Notes under the pieces: model-generated | Databases searched by the model: none | The model's input: the letters and a program-made list of their open reading frames with translations, nothing else | What the model was told of the DNA's origin: nothing | Program-made: the position numbers and the translations under genes | Source of the DNA: Pleurotus ostreatus/Saccharomyces cerevisiae fusant | Lineage: Eukaryota; Opisthokonta | DNA length: 48,127 nt | Direction: 5' to 3' | Assembly (NCBI GenBank): GCA_024196135.1 | Contig: JAMQCK010000155.1 | Location: forward strand, 1 to 48,127 | Part shown: one piece after another, positions 20,365 through 32,065 of the stretch | Layout: every line of letters starts with the position of its first letter | Position numbering within the stretch: position 1 is the first letter of the stretch

Positions 20365-22819
20365 ATGAGCGCAATTCAAGGATCACCAAACACAGGCACT
20401 CGCGTCACCATGAAGCCACGCATAGCGATTCGCGAGAAGCCCCACCGCTTCCAGCTCTCGCCGCTTCGCGAGGTTCCTGCTGTAAAGACGCCTTTGAACC
20501 GCGCCCACATACCTACCCGCAGCGCTTTCAGAGACAAGACGAATACCGCCTTGCGCGCCTTGGCGCAGAATACCCCTCGAAGTCAAGTTGGCGATGTCAA
20601 GGTGAGGGCCATGGCTCCTTCACTGACAGACGATCTCATCTTTGCGCAGGCTCCGTTCTTGAAGTCGTCCACTCGTCCACAGCCTACTCGCACCAGAGCA
20701 TCCAGCGTATCAAGAACTCCAACTTCCGCTTCGAAAGCCAACAGCACCTCTCGCAAGGCTTCCATCTCTCAAGGCAGCAATGCCCATACCCGCTCGAAGA
20801 CATCACCCTCGCCGTTCTCACCTTCCAATACAAAGCCTACCCAACGATCGTCTGTCCAGACGCCCAAACGACCTGCAAACAAGCTTGTCGGTAACAGACG
20901 AGATACTTGCAGCCCTTCGTACAACACCGTCCTCGCCTCAGCCAAGTCCGATTCCCCATCTGCACCCAAATACGACGTACGAGGCGCAGCTCTCATCGCA
21001 AGGGCCACACAAATTATGCAACAGTCTATGCCCGATCCACCCAAGCTTCCTGCCTCCCGCAAGGCCCTCGTTGATCGCCAAACACGCAGCGCCTTTTCGG
21101 TATATCATGACAACTCCATGTCGTCGGACGCTGCAGCCTTCGGTTCGCCCACGAGTGCGCTCCGTAGGTCGACCAACTTCGACCCCACGCCGCAGTCTTC
21201 GCGACTGGCGCGCTCTCCCAGCGTCTTCGGACACACTTGGAAGGCCCTCAGCATCGACACGCCTACGAAGCGCCCTCAGACACCCTCGCGCATCCCTCGC
21301 TCCCGACGCAATCTCTCGCTAGAGTCGGCCTTGAACTTCCCCCTTGCTCTCGACGATAGCACTGTGTGCTTAGCTTTCGACCTCGAGCAGGACTGCGGGA
21401 TCGGCGGAGGAGATATAACACCCCTCAGCCGCGGTGCGCTTCTGCATGCCTGGAATGCCGGCGTACGTCCCGCGACGCCGTCCATGCATAGTCAGTCTAG
21501 TGATTCCATCCTCGATCTTGTCAGCAAGAGGGCGTCCGGCACGGGATTCGTAGCTGGCGGCGCTATCGTCGATGATTTTCTCGCTCGCCTTAAGAACGGA
21601 GTGGAGGGAAAGTTGCTTCGCCCTGGGTTTAAGCCCGAAGTCGCTAGTAAGGCCACAGTTCGTAGCGTCGACCCATCCACCAAGTCAGCTACCTTCGAGG
21701 TGTCGCCAGCGCAGTCCAAGGCGAAGTACGCATCCGTCTCTGCTGTCCGCCCCGGTTTAGGCAACGACGACGCAGGCGACATTGTGCCCTCCAAAACCGA
21801 TGCGCGTCAGAGCCTGAAGCGCCATGCGATCTACACTCGCTCGCTGCACATGCCGAACTTCCGTGGTTTCTCTGAGGGCGAGGGGTTGAAGCAGAGAAGC
21901 AGAGCTGGCACGACTGGCCAGACGTTCAGCAGTAGCCAGCGACAGGTGAGCTTATATTTACCCTCCATTGTAGGCAATAAAGCTAACACATATTCCAAAG
22001 GTTCAGTTATCACCCGACGCGAAGGCCCTTTACGAGAGCAGCAAGGCCGGCAGAGCAGCCAACATCGCCGACAGGTCCCTTCTCCTGGAGCCCTTCTCTC
22101 TCGACAGCGCCATGGGATCTCAGGCCTCGCTCAGTAGCATGTACTCTCAGACCTCGATTGCCAACACGCTCTTCAATCATACCTCGACGCCGCTGGGAAC
22201 TCATCGCTCGGCCTACTCTCTCGACAGTATCTCTTGCGTTGCGGATCTCTCGCACTCTGTCTCTGGCAAGCTGTCGACCGGTTCGTCCGCTGGCTCTTGC
22301 GACAATATTTCGCGCAGGCTTCGTTCCACCATTCCCAATCAAGACGACCTGCCACCGACTACGTCAGCTAGCTCATTAGCGTCAACGAACGAAGACTCGG
22401 ACGCTGATGTTTTCGGGACTCCGACTATCTCTCAAACGGCTACACGACCTGCAGGCGAACATCACGGCATGGCTTTCGCCTACCCTCCGTTGTCCATCGC
22501 CATTGTGCCGCCCACGGATCCGATTAGCGACGCGTCCTCGAATGAGTCCCTCTGCTCTCTGGCGACCAGCAGCGATTTCCTCCGCCCGGACAGACGCAGC
22601 TTCACTTCGGCTACTCTTTCGTTGCCACGAACGAGGCGGATGTCCTCGCTCAACGTGCAGGTCAAGATGTCGCCGGCTCAGCTTGCTCCGAACCTTGGGA
22701 TAAAGGCGGGTCACCATCCTATCATCGTAGAACTTTTGGAGGAGGTGGACAGGGATCTCATGTCGTGGATGCAGATGCAGGTGGAAGCGACCATATTCGA
22801 ATATGGGGCGGCGTTCTGA
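20365..22819 (+). CDS. Long Ser/Pro-rich orphan protein
   Basis: Two exons, 20365-21945 and 22001-22819, give 799 aa. I do not recognise it. The sequence is mostly low-complexity Ser, Thr, Pro and Arg with many possible SP/TP kinase sites (for example SKTSPSPFSPSN, PTKRPQTPSRIPRSRR). Islands that look ordered are STVCLAFDLEQD, ALLHAWNAGVRPATPSM, AIVDDFLARLKNGVEGKLL, SPDAKALYESSKAGRAANIA, and a C-terminal helix VELLEEVDRDLMSWMQMQVE. The intron is 55 nt. The composition suggests a phosphoregulated scaffold, perhaps of the cytoskeleton or cell cycle, but that is inference only. An alternative in-frame start lies at 20254. Confidence 0.8.
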
Positions 22820-23139
22820 GGGGTGAAGGCGGTCCTAATTTCATCTATACCTGATCTATACCTAGTATACAACCTACTCAGTTCCCACCTATCTATCTCT
22901 TTGCCTGGAACGCAACGCGATTAGCTTGTTATAACGAGGCGGCATAGAGTTAGACACCATATTTGAAGTCCGGCAGCGAGTTTGTCCCGGTTTGGCCCAC
23001 GCGGGGCGGCGGCGCGGCCCGCGCCGGACGAGCACTTGATTCCGCTTCCATCACCTCGACAAGTCCCCCACCGTACCGGTATTGACCTCCTCAAATCCCC
23101 TCTTTCAATTCTCACTCGACCGGGTCGAAGTCCCTAGCA
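22820..23139. other. Spacer: KGD4 promoter
   Basis: 320 bp with a short GC-dense tract near 23000-23035 (GGGGCGGCGGCGCGGCCCGC). No other gene or motif is clear. Confidence 0.4.
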
Positions 23140-23619
23140 ATGTTCGTCACAACAAGTCGCTCTATGTTTGCTACGTCTGTTCGCGGTATGGCGCGCGTGC
23201 ACCAACCGCTGATCAAGTTCGTGGGGAAGAGGCAATGGCCGTCAAGTGAGTGCTTACCCTGCTCGGGGAGGTACATGCTGACAAGCTTCCTTTCCTCCTG
23301 TCGCTCCTTCTCATCTCTCCCTGTATACTCGATCATAACTGTTCAGCGACAGAGCCGCCGCATCCGCATCCATTCGCTCCCAAGGAGTATGCAAAGGCTT
23401 TCTCCCAAGAAGCATCCGGCGCGTCATCTACCCCCAAGTCGAGTAAGGGCGGTGCCGTCGCTGAGTTCTGGGAAGCACCCGAGCGCTTTTGGCGGCCGCG
23501 CATTCGCGAGTTGCAGGACTGGGAGATCGAGGCGATCACGGTGCGTTTGCGTCACTGCTGGGATCTATGAGGGTCGCTGAACGTGTTCGTAGTCCGGTGG
23601 TGCTTCTTTGAGGAAATGA
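23140..23619 (+). CDS. KGD4: KGD4/YMR31, alpha-ketoglutarate dehydrogenase adaptor
   Basis: Three exons, 23140-23245, 23347-23540 and 23593-23619, give 108 aa. The last exon is only 27 nt including the stop. Family motifs are PLIKFVGKRQWPS, then TEPPHPHPFAP across the first junction, FWEAPERFWRPRI, and the end EIEAITSGGASLRK. These match the small mitochondrial protein once annotated as ribosomal protein YMR-31 and now known as Kgd4. It recruits the E3 subunit (dihydrolipoyl dehydrogenase) to the 2-oxoglutarate dehydrogenase complex. Length fits the family. Confidence 0.9.
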
Positions 23620-24439
23620 TGATACCTACCAGTCTCCCCTTAAGCGCTACTTCAGCGCTGGACATTTCAATGTAGAGCCATATCGATTCACCCTAATGAT
23701 TGTCTCCGTCCCCGGCCGACCCAATCATGAATCTCGCTCGGAGTCTTCCAACGCTGCGACTGCCGTCCATGCTGATTGGACAAGGAGAACACTCATGCTA
23801 TCGGCCTTAATGCAATCTTCTTGGCCTCAGACGTCCCTCCGAACGGGCGGTTTCTGTGTGGACTATCTTCTACTATCTTTCGGCGCGACTAGCTTGCGCA
23901 GCGGGAAGGGTCTGCTCTATCAAGAGCGCACGGCCGAGGTTCTCGGTTTTCTCCCAATGGTGCTGCCGCATGCGGCCGCGCAACCCGTCGCGGCTGGCTA
24001 GAAGACGCCAACCAGGGCTTGACCGATACGAAGGAGTCCCGTTTCACGTATGTTTCCGACTATCGTAGGCGCCCAGTCCGGCGCGACGCTGAAGATCAGC
24101 GTGAACGCAGGTCTCGCGCAACTCACGGTTTGTATGTTGCAGGCTGCCGCTCTATGTGCGTCGGCGACTACGCCTCGGTTGGCAATGTGAGCGACGTGCG
24201 CACGCACGTCTAGTGCTTCTTTCTGCCACTGAAACTACTGACATGGAATATGTGCGCTTGCGTGCTCGCCGAAGCCTGTCAAGACATGGACAATCCCCTT
24301 TCCCCGATATGGTCCGTCCTGGGGTATATAAGGTACGTGCTTCCACGAGATGGCCTCATCAGCTCTCCTACGACTTCCAGGCCTCACCTGCACATTCGTT
24401 CTCTACTTCTGACATTCCTTCAACACATATCTATTCACG
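23620..24439. other. Intergenic region with chitinase promoter
   Basis: An 820-bp spacer with short open frames on both strands that show no conserved motif. A TATA box (TATATAAG, 24325-24332) lies about 110 bp before the chitinase start codon. Confidence 0.5.
24325..24332 (+). promoter_or_regulatory. TATA box of the chitinase gene
   Basis: TATATAAG in a GC-rich surround, about 110 bp upstream of the start codon. A TATA promoter suits an inducible secreted enzyme. Confidence 0.6.
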
Positions 24440-26071
24440 ATGATTTCTTCACGCTTCTCTCGTCTATCCGTTCTAGCCATCGCAGCGCTCTCGATGGCGT
24501 CCGTCCACGCGACTCAGTCCATGAAGATTCCCGACAACAAGAACGCGACAATGCGTCTGCAGGAGGTCGCAGACAGCCCCGTCCTCCATCAGGTCACCAG
24601 GCGCGGCCTCCTCGCTGATGGCAAAGTCAGCATTGGCTATTACCCGAACTGTACGCTCAGCGGACGTCCCACCGATGACTTCACTCTGACATGTTCTGCA
24701 GGGGCCATCTACGATGGTTCGGGTAACTTCAAGCCTACGGACATCGCTGTCGACGGCCTGACCCGTGAGCGCAGATCCTTCCCGATCGGCATGCTTCTGA
24801 CATTGTGCAGACATTCTCTACTCCTTCGCTGACAGCGACCCGTCGACCGGTCACGTCAAGCTCACGGACGCGTGGGCCGACGAACAGATCACCTTCAACG
24901 GCGAGTCCGGCGGTGGCAACAACCTCTACGGCTGCCTCGGCGAGCTTTTCAAGATCAAGCAGCAGCATCGCACCGTCAAGGTCCTTCTCTCCGTCGGTGG
25001 CTACACCTACTCGCAGGACGGTCACTTCAAGTTCATCACCTCGGCGGACTCTCGCGCGAACTTCGTGAAGGACGCCGTGCAGCTTGTCGAGGACTATGGT
25101 CTGGATGGCATCGACATCGACTTCGAGTACCCGGGATCGACGGAGGAGGGTCAGGGTCTTGGGTCGCTTTTCAAGGAGTTGCGCGCCGCGTTCGACGATC
25201 TCGCGTCGCAGAAGGGAGACTCCACCCCGTATGAGCTGACGGCGGCGGTCGCAGCTGGCGCCGACGGATACGGTCACCTCGACGTCAAGACTATGGATTC
25301 TGCTCTGAGCTACTGGAACCTCATGGTACGTCGGGGCCGCTTAGCTGGTCTTACCCTGATGGCTGAACAATTACAGGCTTACGACTACGCGGGATCCTGG
25401 TCGGATGTCACGGACAACCAGGCGAACTTGTACCCGGACGGTGTCAGCGATATCAGCACCGAGGGCGCGCTCAAGTGGTACAAGGACTCGGGCGCGACCG
25501 CTGCCAAGATCTCCCTCGGTATCCCCATCTACGGCCGTGGCTTCGAGAACACCGACGGACTGGGCTCTTCCTTCAACGGCGTCGGCTCCGGCACCACCGA
25601 GTCGGGCATCTACAGCTACAAGAACCTTCCCTGTATGTGCCTATACAATCAGAGGCCCTGTGGACGGTATTGATCGTATTCGCAGTCGCCGGCGCCGAGG
25701 TCTTCGAGAACACGACGAGCGGGTCGTCCTACTCGTACGACAGCGCCAAGAAGGAGTGGATCTCTTACGACACCCCCAACATCGTGAAGCTTAAGGCCCA
25801 GTACGTCGCCGACAACGGTCTCGCCGGTACGATGTACTGGGACCTCTCGACCGACAAGACCGGCAACGACGCGCTCGTCGCCACCGCGGCCGGCGCTGTG
25901 GGCGGACTGGACACGACGCAGAACCACATCAAGTACGCCATACCTCCCACCCACTGAACCTTGTACTGACCCTCCCTCAGCTACCCCAACAGCAAGTGGG
26001 ACAACGTGAAGAACGCCAACGCCCAGCGCCGCTCGCACATGCGCCGTGCGCGGGCCATCCAAGCGCTCTAG
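24440..26071 (+). CDS. Secreted GH18 chitinase
   Basis: Six exons (24440-24650, 24702-24764, 24811-25325, 25377-25632, 25686-25932, 25981-26071) splice to 460 aa with consistent phases. An N-terminal signal peptide of about 24 residues ends near ASVHA. Family 18 motifs are VLLSVGGYTYS (SxGG) and GLDGIDIDFEYPG, the DxxDxDxE catalytic motif at D190, D193, D195 and E197 (E197 the acid/base). AYDYAG and GTMYWDLSTD form the substrate cleft and the C-terminal strand with its conserved Trp. No chitin-binding module is present; the protein ends in a short basic tail (RRSHMRRARAIQAL). It would hydrolyse chitin in cell-wall remodelling, autolysis or nutrition. Confidence 0.93.
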
Positions 26072-26521
26072 AGGCGACAAGGAGCAATTCCTAACTCATG
26101 ACCCCTGCTGATACGTTTTCTATCTCCGCGGCGACTGCAATCCTTCTCACCGTTGTGCGGAGTATTTATATTCTTTGAGGTCTACAGGATAAGGAGGGCT
26201 GACTTGTTTCATGACTATTTATTCTTATACGTGTATGAACAGTACATTACGGAGCTGCAGATCGCCTCAAAATACTATCGTTCTCCCAGACCTTGCATTG
26301 TTCGTGCTTTCGTGCTTTCGTGAGGCTCAATCACGAGTAATGAGTCAAAGCCGTCCCCATATTTCAATGGTAGTTTGGGCATTGTCGTCGCATGACGGTC
26401 ACGTGAGGCTCGGAATGCCGCGTGGGCCGCGCCGAACGTCCGTTGGCAACAACGCTTAGACACACGCACCTTCCTGTCTTGAACATCATCAGTGTGTTGC
26501 AACGTCGTCCTCCATCGCACC
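26072..26521. promoter_or_regulatory. Promoter region of family-1 member A
   Basis: A 450-bp spacer after the chitinase gene. It contains TCACGTGA (26399-26406), a palindromic E-box about 115 bp before the start codon. Similar motifs precede the other family members. Confidence 0.45.
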
Positions 26522-27635
26522 ATGCCCCGAAGACGCACTCCCATCCTCGCGAGCAACACCACTCTTCGCCGCTCGGCTCGCATACAGGCCAAAGAACAAA
26601 CCCCGCCACTCGATACTACAACCCCAGCCGCTTGTGAATTGCCCATGGGACGGACCGCCAAACAGGTCGCAAGTAGGAGGAGGAAGGCCTCGCTTCTAGA
26701 GGGCAAGCCGATAGGACGGACAGCTCAGAAGGTGTGTAGACAGTGGACCATCGTCTGACATGGCGCTTACTCGTTACGTGCCTATAGCGCTCAACCGATC
26801 GCCCCGAACCAGTGCACATGATTCCCCGAAACCTGAACACGCAACAACCAATACTAGAGGATGCAGTCTCTCGCAGCGGAAGGAAGAGGAAACCCGTTCA
26901 AATGGATGAAAATGAAATGCCGGTGCTCAAGAAAGTATGTGACGATGAATAGCTATCTTGCTCACATCTGATAGCCAACAGCACTCTTCTCCCGATAATG
27001 CCGTGGAACAGGAGCAGCCCACAAAGCAGGTCAAGCGGGGTGTGCGCTTCGCGGACGGGGAGGATCCCGAACCGCTCTCGAAGATCGTATCCCGACAAGA
27101 CGCTGCAAACGCGGTGTCGGTGGAATACCTGGCTAGCCAGGCAGCCCAATCAAATGCACCAGAATGCGACATACGAGAAGTACCCTGCCCCGAAGACGCC
27201 CAAATCAGGATAGCTCCCACACGACGTCGCAATAGGTTCGGGTGGTATCTACGTTACCCCCCTATCTTCGGCCTGGCCTACCGATACGACGCCTACAGTC
27301 TCTACAGGCATCTACGTGCCCGCGGACAGGATTGCGGAGGCGACCAGGATGCTACATTGGCTGCATTCCGCGCGCGGATGGCTTCCGAACTTGGCCTCGT
27401 GGATGGTTCAGGCTTCGGGGAAACTGTCGAACAGGGTCGGTTGGCGTATACCTTCCTAATGTCGTGCTCGGATCGCCCGGAGACTTTACCATACCCGCGT
27501 TCTCGTATTGAGAGGTTTCAAGAGCTCTTGGGTATTTCGGATTTGCCTAGGGTCATTCCGGTCAGGCGTCCTGACGTGAGTACGTTTTTCTTGCGTTGAC
27601 AAGGGTGCTGATTCATTCGTTAGGAACCCGAGTGA
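26522..27635 (+). CDS. Family-1 orphan, member A
   Basis: Four exons, 26522-26731, 26788-26934, 26982-27575 and 27624-27635, give 320 aa. Family features seen: RRSARIQ in exon 1 with Arg/Lys-rich surroundings; VKRGVRFADGEDPEPL; a PCP before the central block; YPPIFGLAYRYDAYSLYRHL; and SDRPETLPYP followed by RIERFQELLG. The last exon codes only EPE. It differs from the tandem copies at 37-43 kb in having an extra exon (26788-26934) between the basic leader and the KRGVRF box. It is most like member G in the KRGVRF box. I know no function. The N-terminus suggests nuclear localisation (inference). It is convergent with a family-2 gene. Confidence 0.8.
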
Positions 27636-27951
27636 CGAGGACGGCAGCGTTTATTCCCCCACCTACATGGTCGGCGTAATTTACTATGACCCGGACATGA
27701 CCTGTAGCACCCATTGACGATCACAGTACGCTGTTTTGCATGACAGTTTGCTTTAGTATCGGGCTTAATTACTTTCGAGAATACTCCAGCTCCGTAAATC
27801 TTCACGAGCACAACTTGCTCTCATAGCAACTGGCACCAGGCTATGACAACGATGAACGCCAGGCTCTTCTGACAATGACAGTTCGGGTGGGCATGAAGAG
27901 CAATTGCAAATGTGAGGCTGCAACACTACACAGATAGTAATACAGAGTTGT
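27636..27951. other. Convergent intergenic spacer
   Basis: 316 bp between the stop codons of family-1 member A (+) and family-2 member H (-). No further feature is seen. Confidence 0.4.
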
Positions 27952-29564
27952 TCAGGCTTTCTTAACAGTACATGATCGCGTCACCCGCTTCGTAGTACCC
28001 TGTACATTGGCTTTTGAGGAGCTAGCGTTCGTGCGTCGCTTGCGGCGTTGCCGGCACTCAAGATCCTCGCCAGCTGTAGCCGCCCCAGGCTGAGGCTGAG
28101 GCTTGGCACTGCGTGTATTGTACCGGTGTGGCTGCAGATCGCTACGGTCCGCGACTTTTCTCCTCCTTTTCGGCGCTTTGGTGTTGGCCTCGGCTGGCTC
28201 TGGGGTGGCGTTGCGGCGCTTGAGCTTGCGACGCGCGGCCAGGTGCGCTAGATCTTCGGGGAACGTGTCATTCAGCCACTTGAAGAGTCGCTTCTCCCGG
28301 GCGTCTGACAGCGAAGAGCCCGCGATAACTGGCGCGGACCGTGACCACTCGTCCATTTCAATCTTGAATCCACCGTTGCCGTCGTCAATGCGTCGCATAA
28401 TGCTATGCGTCCAGGTGTCCCCCACAGAAGCAAGTAGAAGTAGTGCGTCTTGGTGGGAGTGATACTCCAGATTGCTGAGATAGATCAGCCCCTAATACGG
28501 ACCGTCAGAAATGGTGAGTGGATGGGTTAGTCGGCACACCTGTATGGTTGCGCCACCTTGGCCTTCCAGTCGACGTTTCCCGTGGTTGTCGTACCAATTT
28601 GGGCGTGGAAATCGACGAGACGGGTCCCCCTTGTGTTCGCCGATGAGCATCTTGAATTCCGTCACCCCTGAGCTTGCGTGCAAAGGGCGCAAGGATTCCA
28701 TGGGATTGACTGGATATCCTGGAGGACGTGCACCGTCTTCTTTCGATCGTCCTTGGGCGAGTTGTTCACGGTGTTTGAGGACTTTCTTGGCGACGGCTGG
28801 AGTCAAGCGAGGGGTATAATAGGCGATAATGGTCGAATCGGGTATCCTCTCGATAGTTCCAGACCTGCCGGATTGCGTTTCCTGACTGGTATGACTGGCC
28901 GCAGAGATATTCTCTTGCGGTGTAGCTGCTCGTGCCTTTTCTTTGCCCTGGGCAAGACTTAGTAGAGGCATTAGACCGATGCCTTTCGGGACAGCGCACC
29001 TTCGATATTGATGCTTGATCGGACTTTGCGCTACCCCCGGGCCCCATAGCTGTGGCACTTTGTGTAGGTGCCACGGCTGCAGTGCGGAGAACCTGGAGGT
29101 CAGTTTCCTGCGGCTCCAGCTGCGTCAAGCCGGGCGCTGGCCCATCTTCCGGAACAACGGGCGCTGGGTCGTCTTCTGGCACATCGGGCGCTGGATCGTC
29201 TTCGGGAGTATCGGGCGCTGGTAAGGTGTCAATGTACTATCCGCCTGGACGAGAGTTTGCATAGGATACCTTCAACAGAATCGCCCACAGCATCCTCAGC
29301 CTTGCGAGGAACCACCCTGATCTTACGCTGCTCTTTCTCGATATCCAGCCCCTTCAAGGCCCAAGCTGCGTCTTGCGATGTTTGGATACAGCGGCAGCGG
29401 ATATAGAAGGTCCACAGATCAAGCCACCGAGACCAAAAGGCATACCACTTGTCCTCGTAGTTTCGAGGATTGCCTTCGTATGTCTGGGCTGTCCAACGGG
29501 CCTGCTCGGCAGAAAAGCGGATATCATCGATGGTAGGATGCTTCAGCGGTGGCCCAGAGGGCAT
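27952..29564 (-). CDS. Family-2 orphan, member H
   Basis: Four exons, 29270-29564, 29000-29217, 28540-28947 and 27952-28491, give 486 aa with consistent phases. Order of parts: an N-terminal domain (TYEGNPRNYEDKWYAFWSRW, then YIRCRCIQ); an acidic repeat of three 9-residue units like APDVPEDDP; a middle domain with YYTPRLTPAVAKKVL; FKMLIGEHKGDPSRR; a C-terminal domain with SVGDTWTHSIMRRIDDG and REKRLFKWLNDTFPEDLAHL; and a basic tail with PKRRRKV and YNTRSAKP. The paralogue at 34578 has the same exon layout. No known enzyme motif is visible. The tail suggests nuclear or nucleic-acid association (inference). The start at 29564 aligns with the paralogue's start. Confidence 0.8.
29134..29217 (-). 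repeat. 27-bp in-frame coding repeat
   Basis: Three units encode APDTPEDDP, APDVPEDDP and APVVPEDGP at the start of exon 2 of family-2 member H. The acidic block occupies the same place as the 21-bp repeat in the paralogue. Confidence 0.8.
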
Positions 29565-30151
29565 GGCAGCGATGCCACGCCGGTGAAAGGAAGAGAGAAG
29601 CGGTGAGAAGCCGTTTATTTGCAAGCGAGCTTATATGTGGCGGACTCTTATTGTTCCTTTTGGGGCATGATAGTCCCATGATGGCGGAACGCGCATTGTA
29701 TGCCATGTGATCTGTCGACACAAGTTACGCGGTTTCGGCCATAGCAACAAAACCTCGTGTGGTGTAGAGCCTGTTTGCAACCATCCCGATGGGCAAGGTA
29801 GGCAAGGGCGACGCGTCGATTTGTAAGTTGTTGCGCCGCAATGATCGCAGTTCCACTATCAATGGGCCGTGCAAGCACAACCGTGGACATCGCGCAGCTG
29901 GGGTATGGCCATCGAGTGTGGCCGATCTCCATATTACAATTGTCGCCTGAGTGGAAGAGTTGAACTCGACTGTTTGTGCGTCATGGTTGCAACAAAGGGA
30001 AGATGCCGAACGGTCCGAAGCGACCGGCCCCTGCAAGGCTGTCAGTGCCGAACCCATTCATAACCGCATCCCGGACTCCGCGCAAACCCGAAGTCAAGTC
30101 CCTTCACTGATCTGCATAATCGTAGACTGCATTCCTCCGCAAATTGAGACC
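29565..30151. promoter_or_regulatory. Divergent promoter between family-2 H and the MYND gene
   Basis: A 587-bp spacer. CATGTG with flanking GATC (29704-29712) reads GATCACATG toward the family-2 gene, about 140 bp from its start codon. A variant of this motif recurs in the cluster. No other gene is supported. Confidence 0.45.
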
Positions 30152-31879
30152 ATGCTGCCATCCGTGACCACGTTCAATGCGCTTCCAGCGGCCAAGTCGC
30201 CCGCGCACTGGCATTTCGACCTACGCTATCTGCCTCTCGAACCTAAGCCCCATCACATCCTACTCCTAGCCCGTATCGACGGAGGTTCGAGCCACATAGA
30301 GAAGCTTCCAATGTTCCTCCCTTCCGACCGCGATGGACTCGAGTTCTTCCCGGACACGCCAGCAGATGCCGCACCCATCGTCGCACAAGCGCTCGTCACC
30401 CTCTTCGCCACGAAGGTCGCTCTCGGGAAGGCGTGTCCCTCGCGCCTGATGACACCCGATCCTGGGCTCGCGGTCGAGGTAGGCAAGGAGCTGAAGCGCA
30501 TCGGCGTGGCCGCAAGTGACCTGCACGACGTGGCGAAGTCAACGCCCACGGCCATATCAATCGCCGATATGCTCTTCGCCCCTGCGTGGAGGCGAATGCT
30601 GCGCAATGCGGGGTTCCAAGGCCTCTTCGCCACGGTGCTGGGTACGCCGGAGTATATCGACATGTCCAACGTCAAGCTGCGCGATCCCGAGCCTTCGATG
30701 ACCGAGGGTCCGGAGGCCGCCAGTCTGTCGCGCGAACAGAGGAAACATCTGCAGGCGCTGGAGTATGTCAAGCTCTGGTACGAGGCTCGTCCGCCCACAG
30801 ATCGACCCGGCATCGACTACGCGTTGCTTAGTACGATGATTATGAAGGCAAACTACGTCGACGACACGTATTTTCCAGAGAACCCCACGCACGAAATCAA
30901 GGAGCAGGCAGATGATGGGATGGCTGCGGCTGCTTTTGACTATGCTCTGAGGTGCGCTCATATTCCTCATGCAATGAACGTTCGTGCTCACATTCTGTAG
31001 GTTGATGATCAAGCCCAAGGATCAGCGCAACCGCCGGATGATTTACAAGTACTTCATGATGGCGATCCATCCGGCAGATGACGATTCACCTCAGACGCTC
31101 CTCACCGAGATCGCATCCAACGCCCACGCCATCCTCGTCCGCTGGTGCACCGAGGCCCTCGAAGATGAGATCCGGTCGCGGTACCTCCTCGCAGCCTGTC
31201 ACCATGCCGAACAGGCCCTCATACTTGCGAAGAAGGTCTCCCCATCGGACAACTACGCAGCGCCCGTCGTATTGTCCTTCATCCGCAAGGAGCTCGCACC
31301 ACGTCTCGTGCCCGGCTCGCCGATCGCGATGCCTGCGCTAGTAATGTACAAAGAGTGTCGCGCAGCTCACAAGATCCGCGAGACTAAGCTTAAGAGGGAG
31401 AAGAGGAAGATGGATACGAAACGCATGAAGGAGCCCAACCGGTACCAATGCGCGAACCCGGACTGCGGGATCCTTGCGGACTCGGGCACGATGTTTAAGC
31501 AATGTCGGTATCTTTCCTGGCTTTCAAACGATATTCTTACGCTCCAACAGGCAATGGAAAGTGCGACCCGGACAAGAAGCCTCGTTACTGCAGCAAAGAG
31601 TGTCAGCGCACGGATTGGAAGGACCACAAGGCGTTCTGCAAGCCTGGCATGCCGTGCTCCGTCGTAGACACGACCATGGGTGATGGGCCTGCTGTCGTGC
31701 GAGGAGGAGACTTCTCTATATCTATCACTGGCTCGAATGGTCAAGTCACCTACATCAGCTCCTCGACGATGTCTCCGGAAGAGCTCAGAGAGTTCAGAGA
31801 CGCCGCTACGTTGGAGAATAACTTCGCGGACCTGGCTGACATAGGCGTGGCACCCATAATCGAGAAGTACTATCTCTAG
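30152..31879 (+). CDS. MYND-type zinc finger protein
   Basis: Three exons, 30152-30951, 31001-31503 and 31551-31879, give 543 aa. The first 400 residues look alpha-helical and are unassigned (AALVTLFATKV-like helices, YLLAACHHAEQALILAKKV). A charged helix with KLKREKRKMDTKRMKE leads into the MYND finger: C417, C422, C435, C439, C448, C452, H460 and C464, with YCSKECQRTDWKDHKAFC at its end. MYND fingers bind proline-rich partners. The second intron needs a GTCGGT donor at 31504 to keep the finger intact; the more usual-looking GTATCT donor nearby would break the frame. About 80 residues follow the finger. The partner and process are unknown. An in-frame Met lies upstream at 29951. Confidence 0.85.
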
Positions 31880-32065
31880 CTAGTCTATCTTCTATCTCCA
31901 CACACATAAGGTCGATTCCGAATATCTGGGACTGGCTCCCGCCGAGTTAGAAATTGAAGCGCGACCGTGTCTGCCATACCATGTGATCGCGCACGCTTTC
32001 CCGAAACGGCAGCCCGATCGAGGCGCGGACGCGTCTTCGACTCCCATTTATTGCTGCCCTTCACG

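Noticed and set aside
23696..24001. 101-codon plus-strand open frame between KGD4 and the chitinase
   Set aside because: No motif and no homologous frame nearby. It is better explained as chance in GC-rich intergenic DNA.
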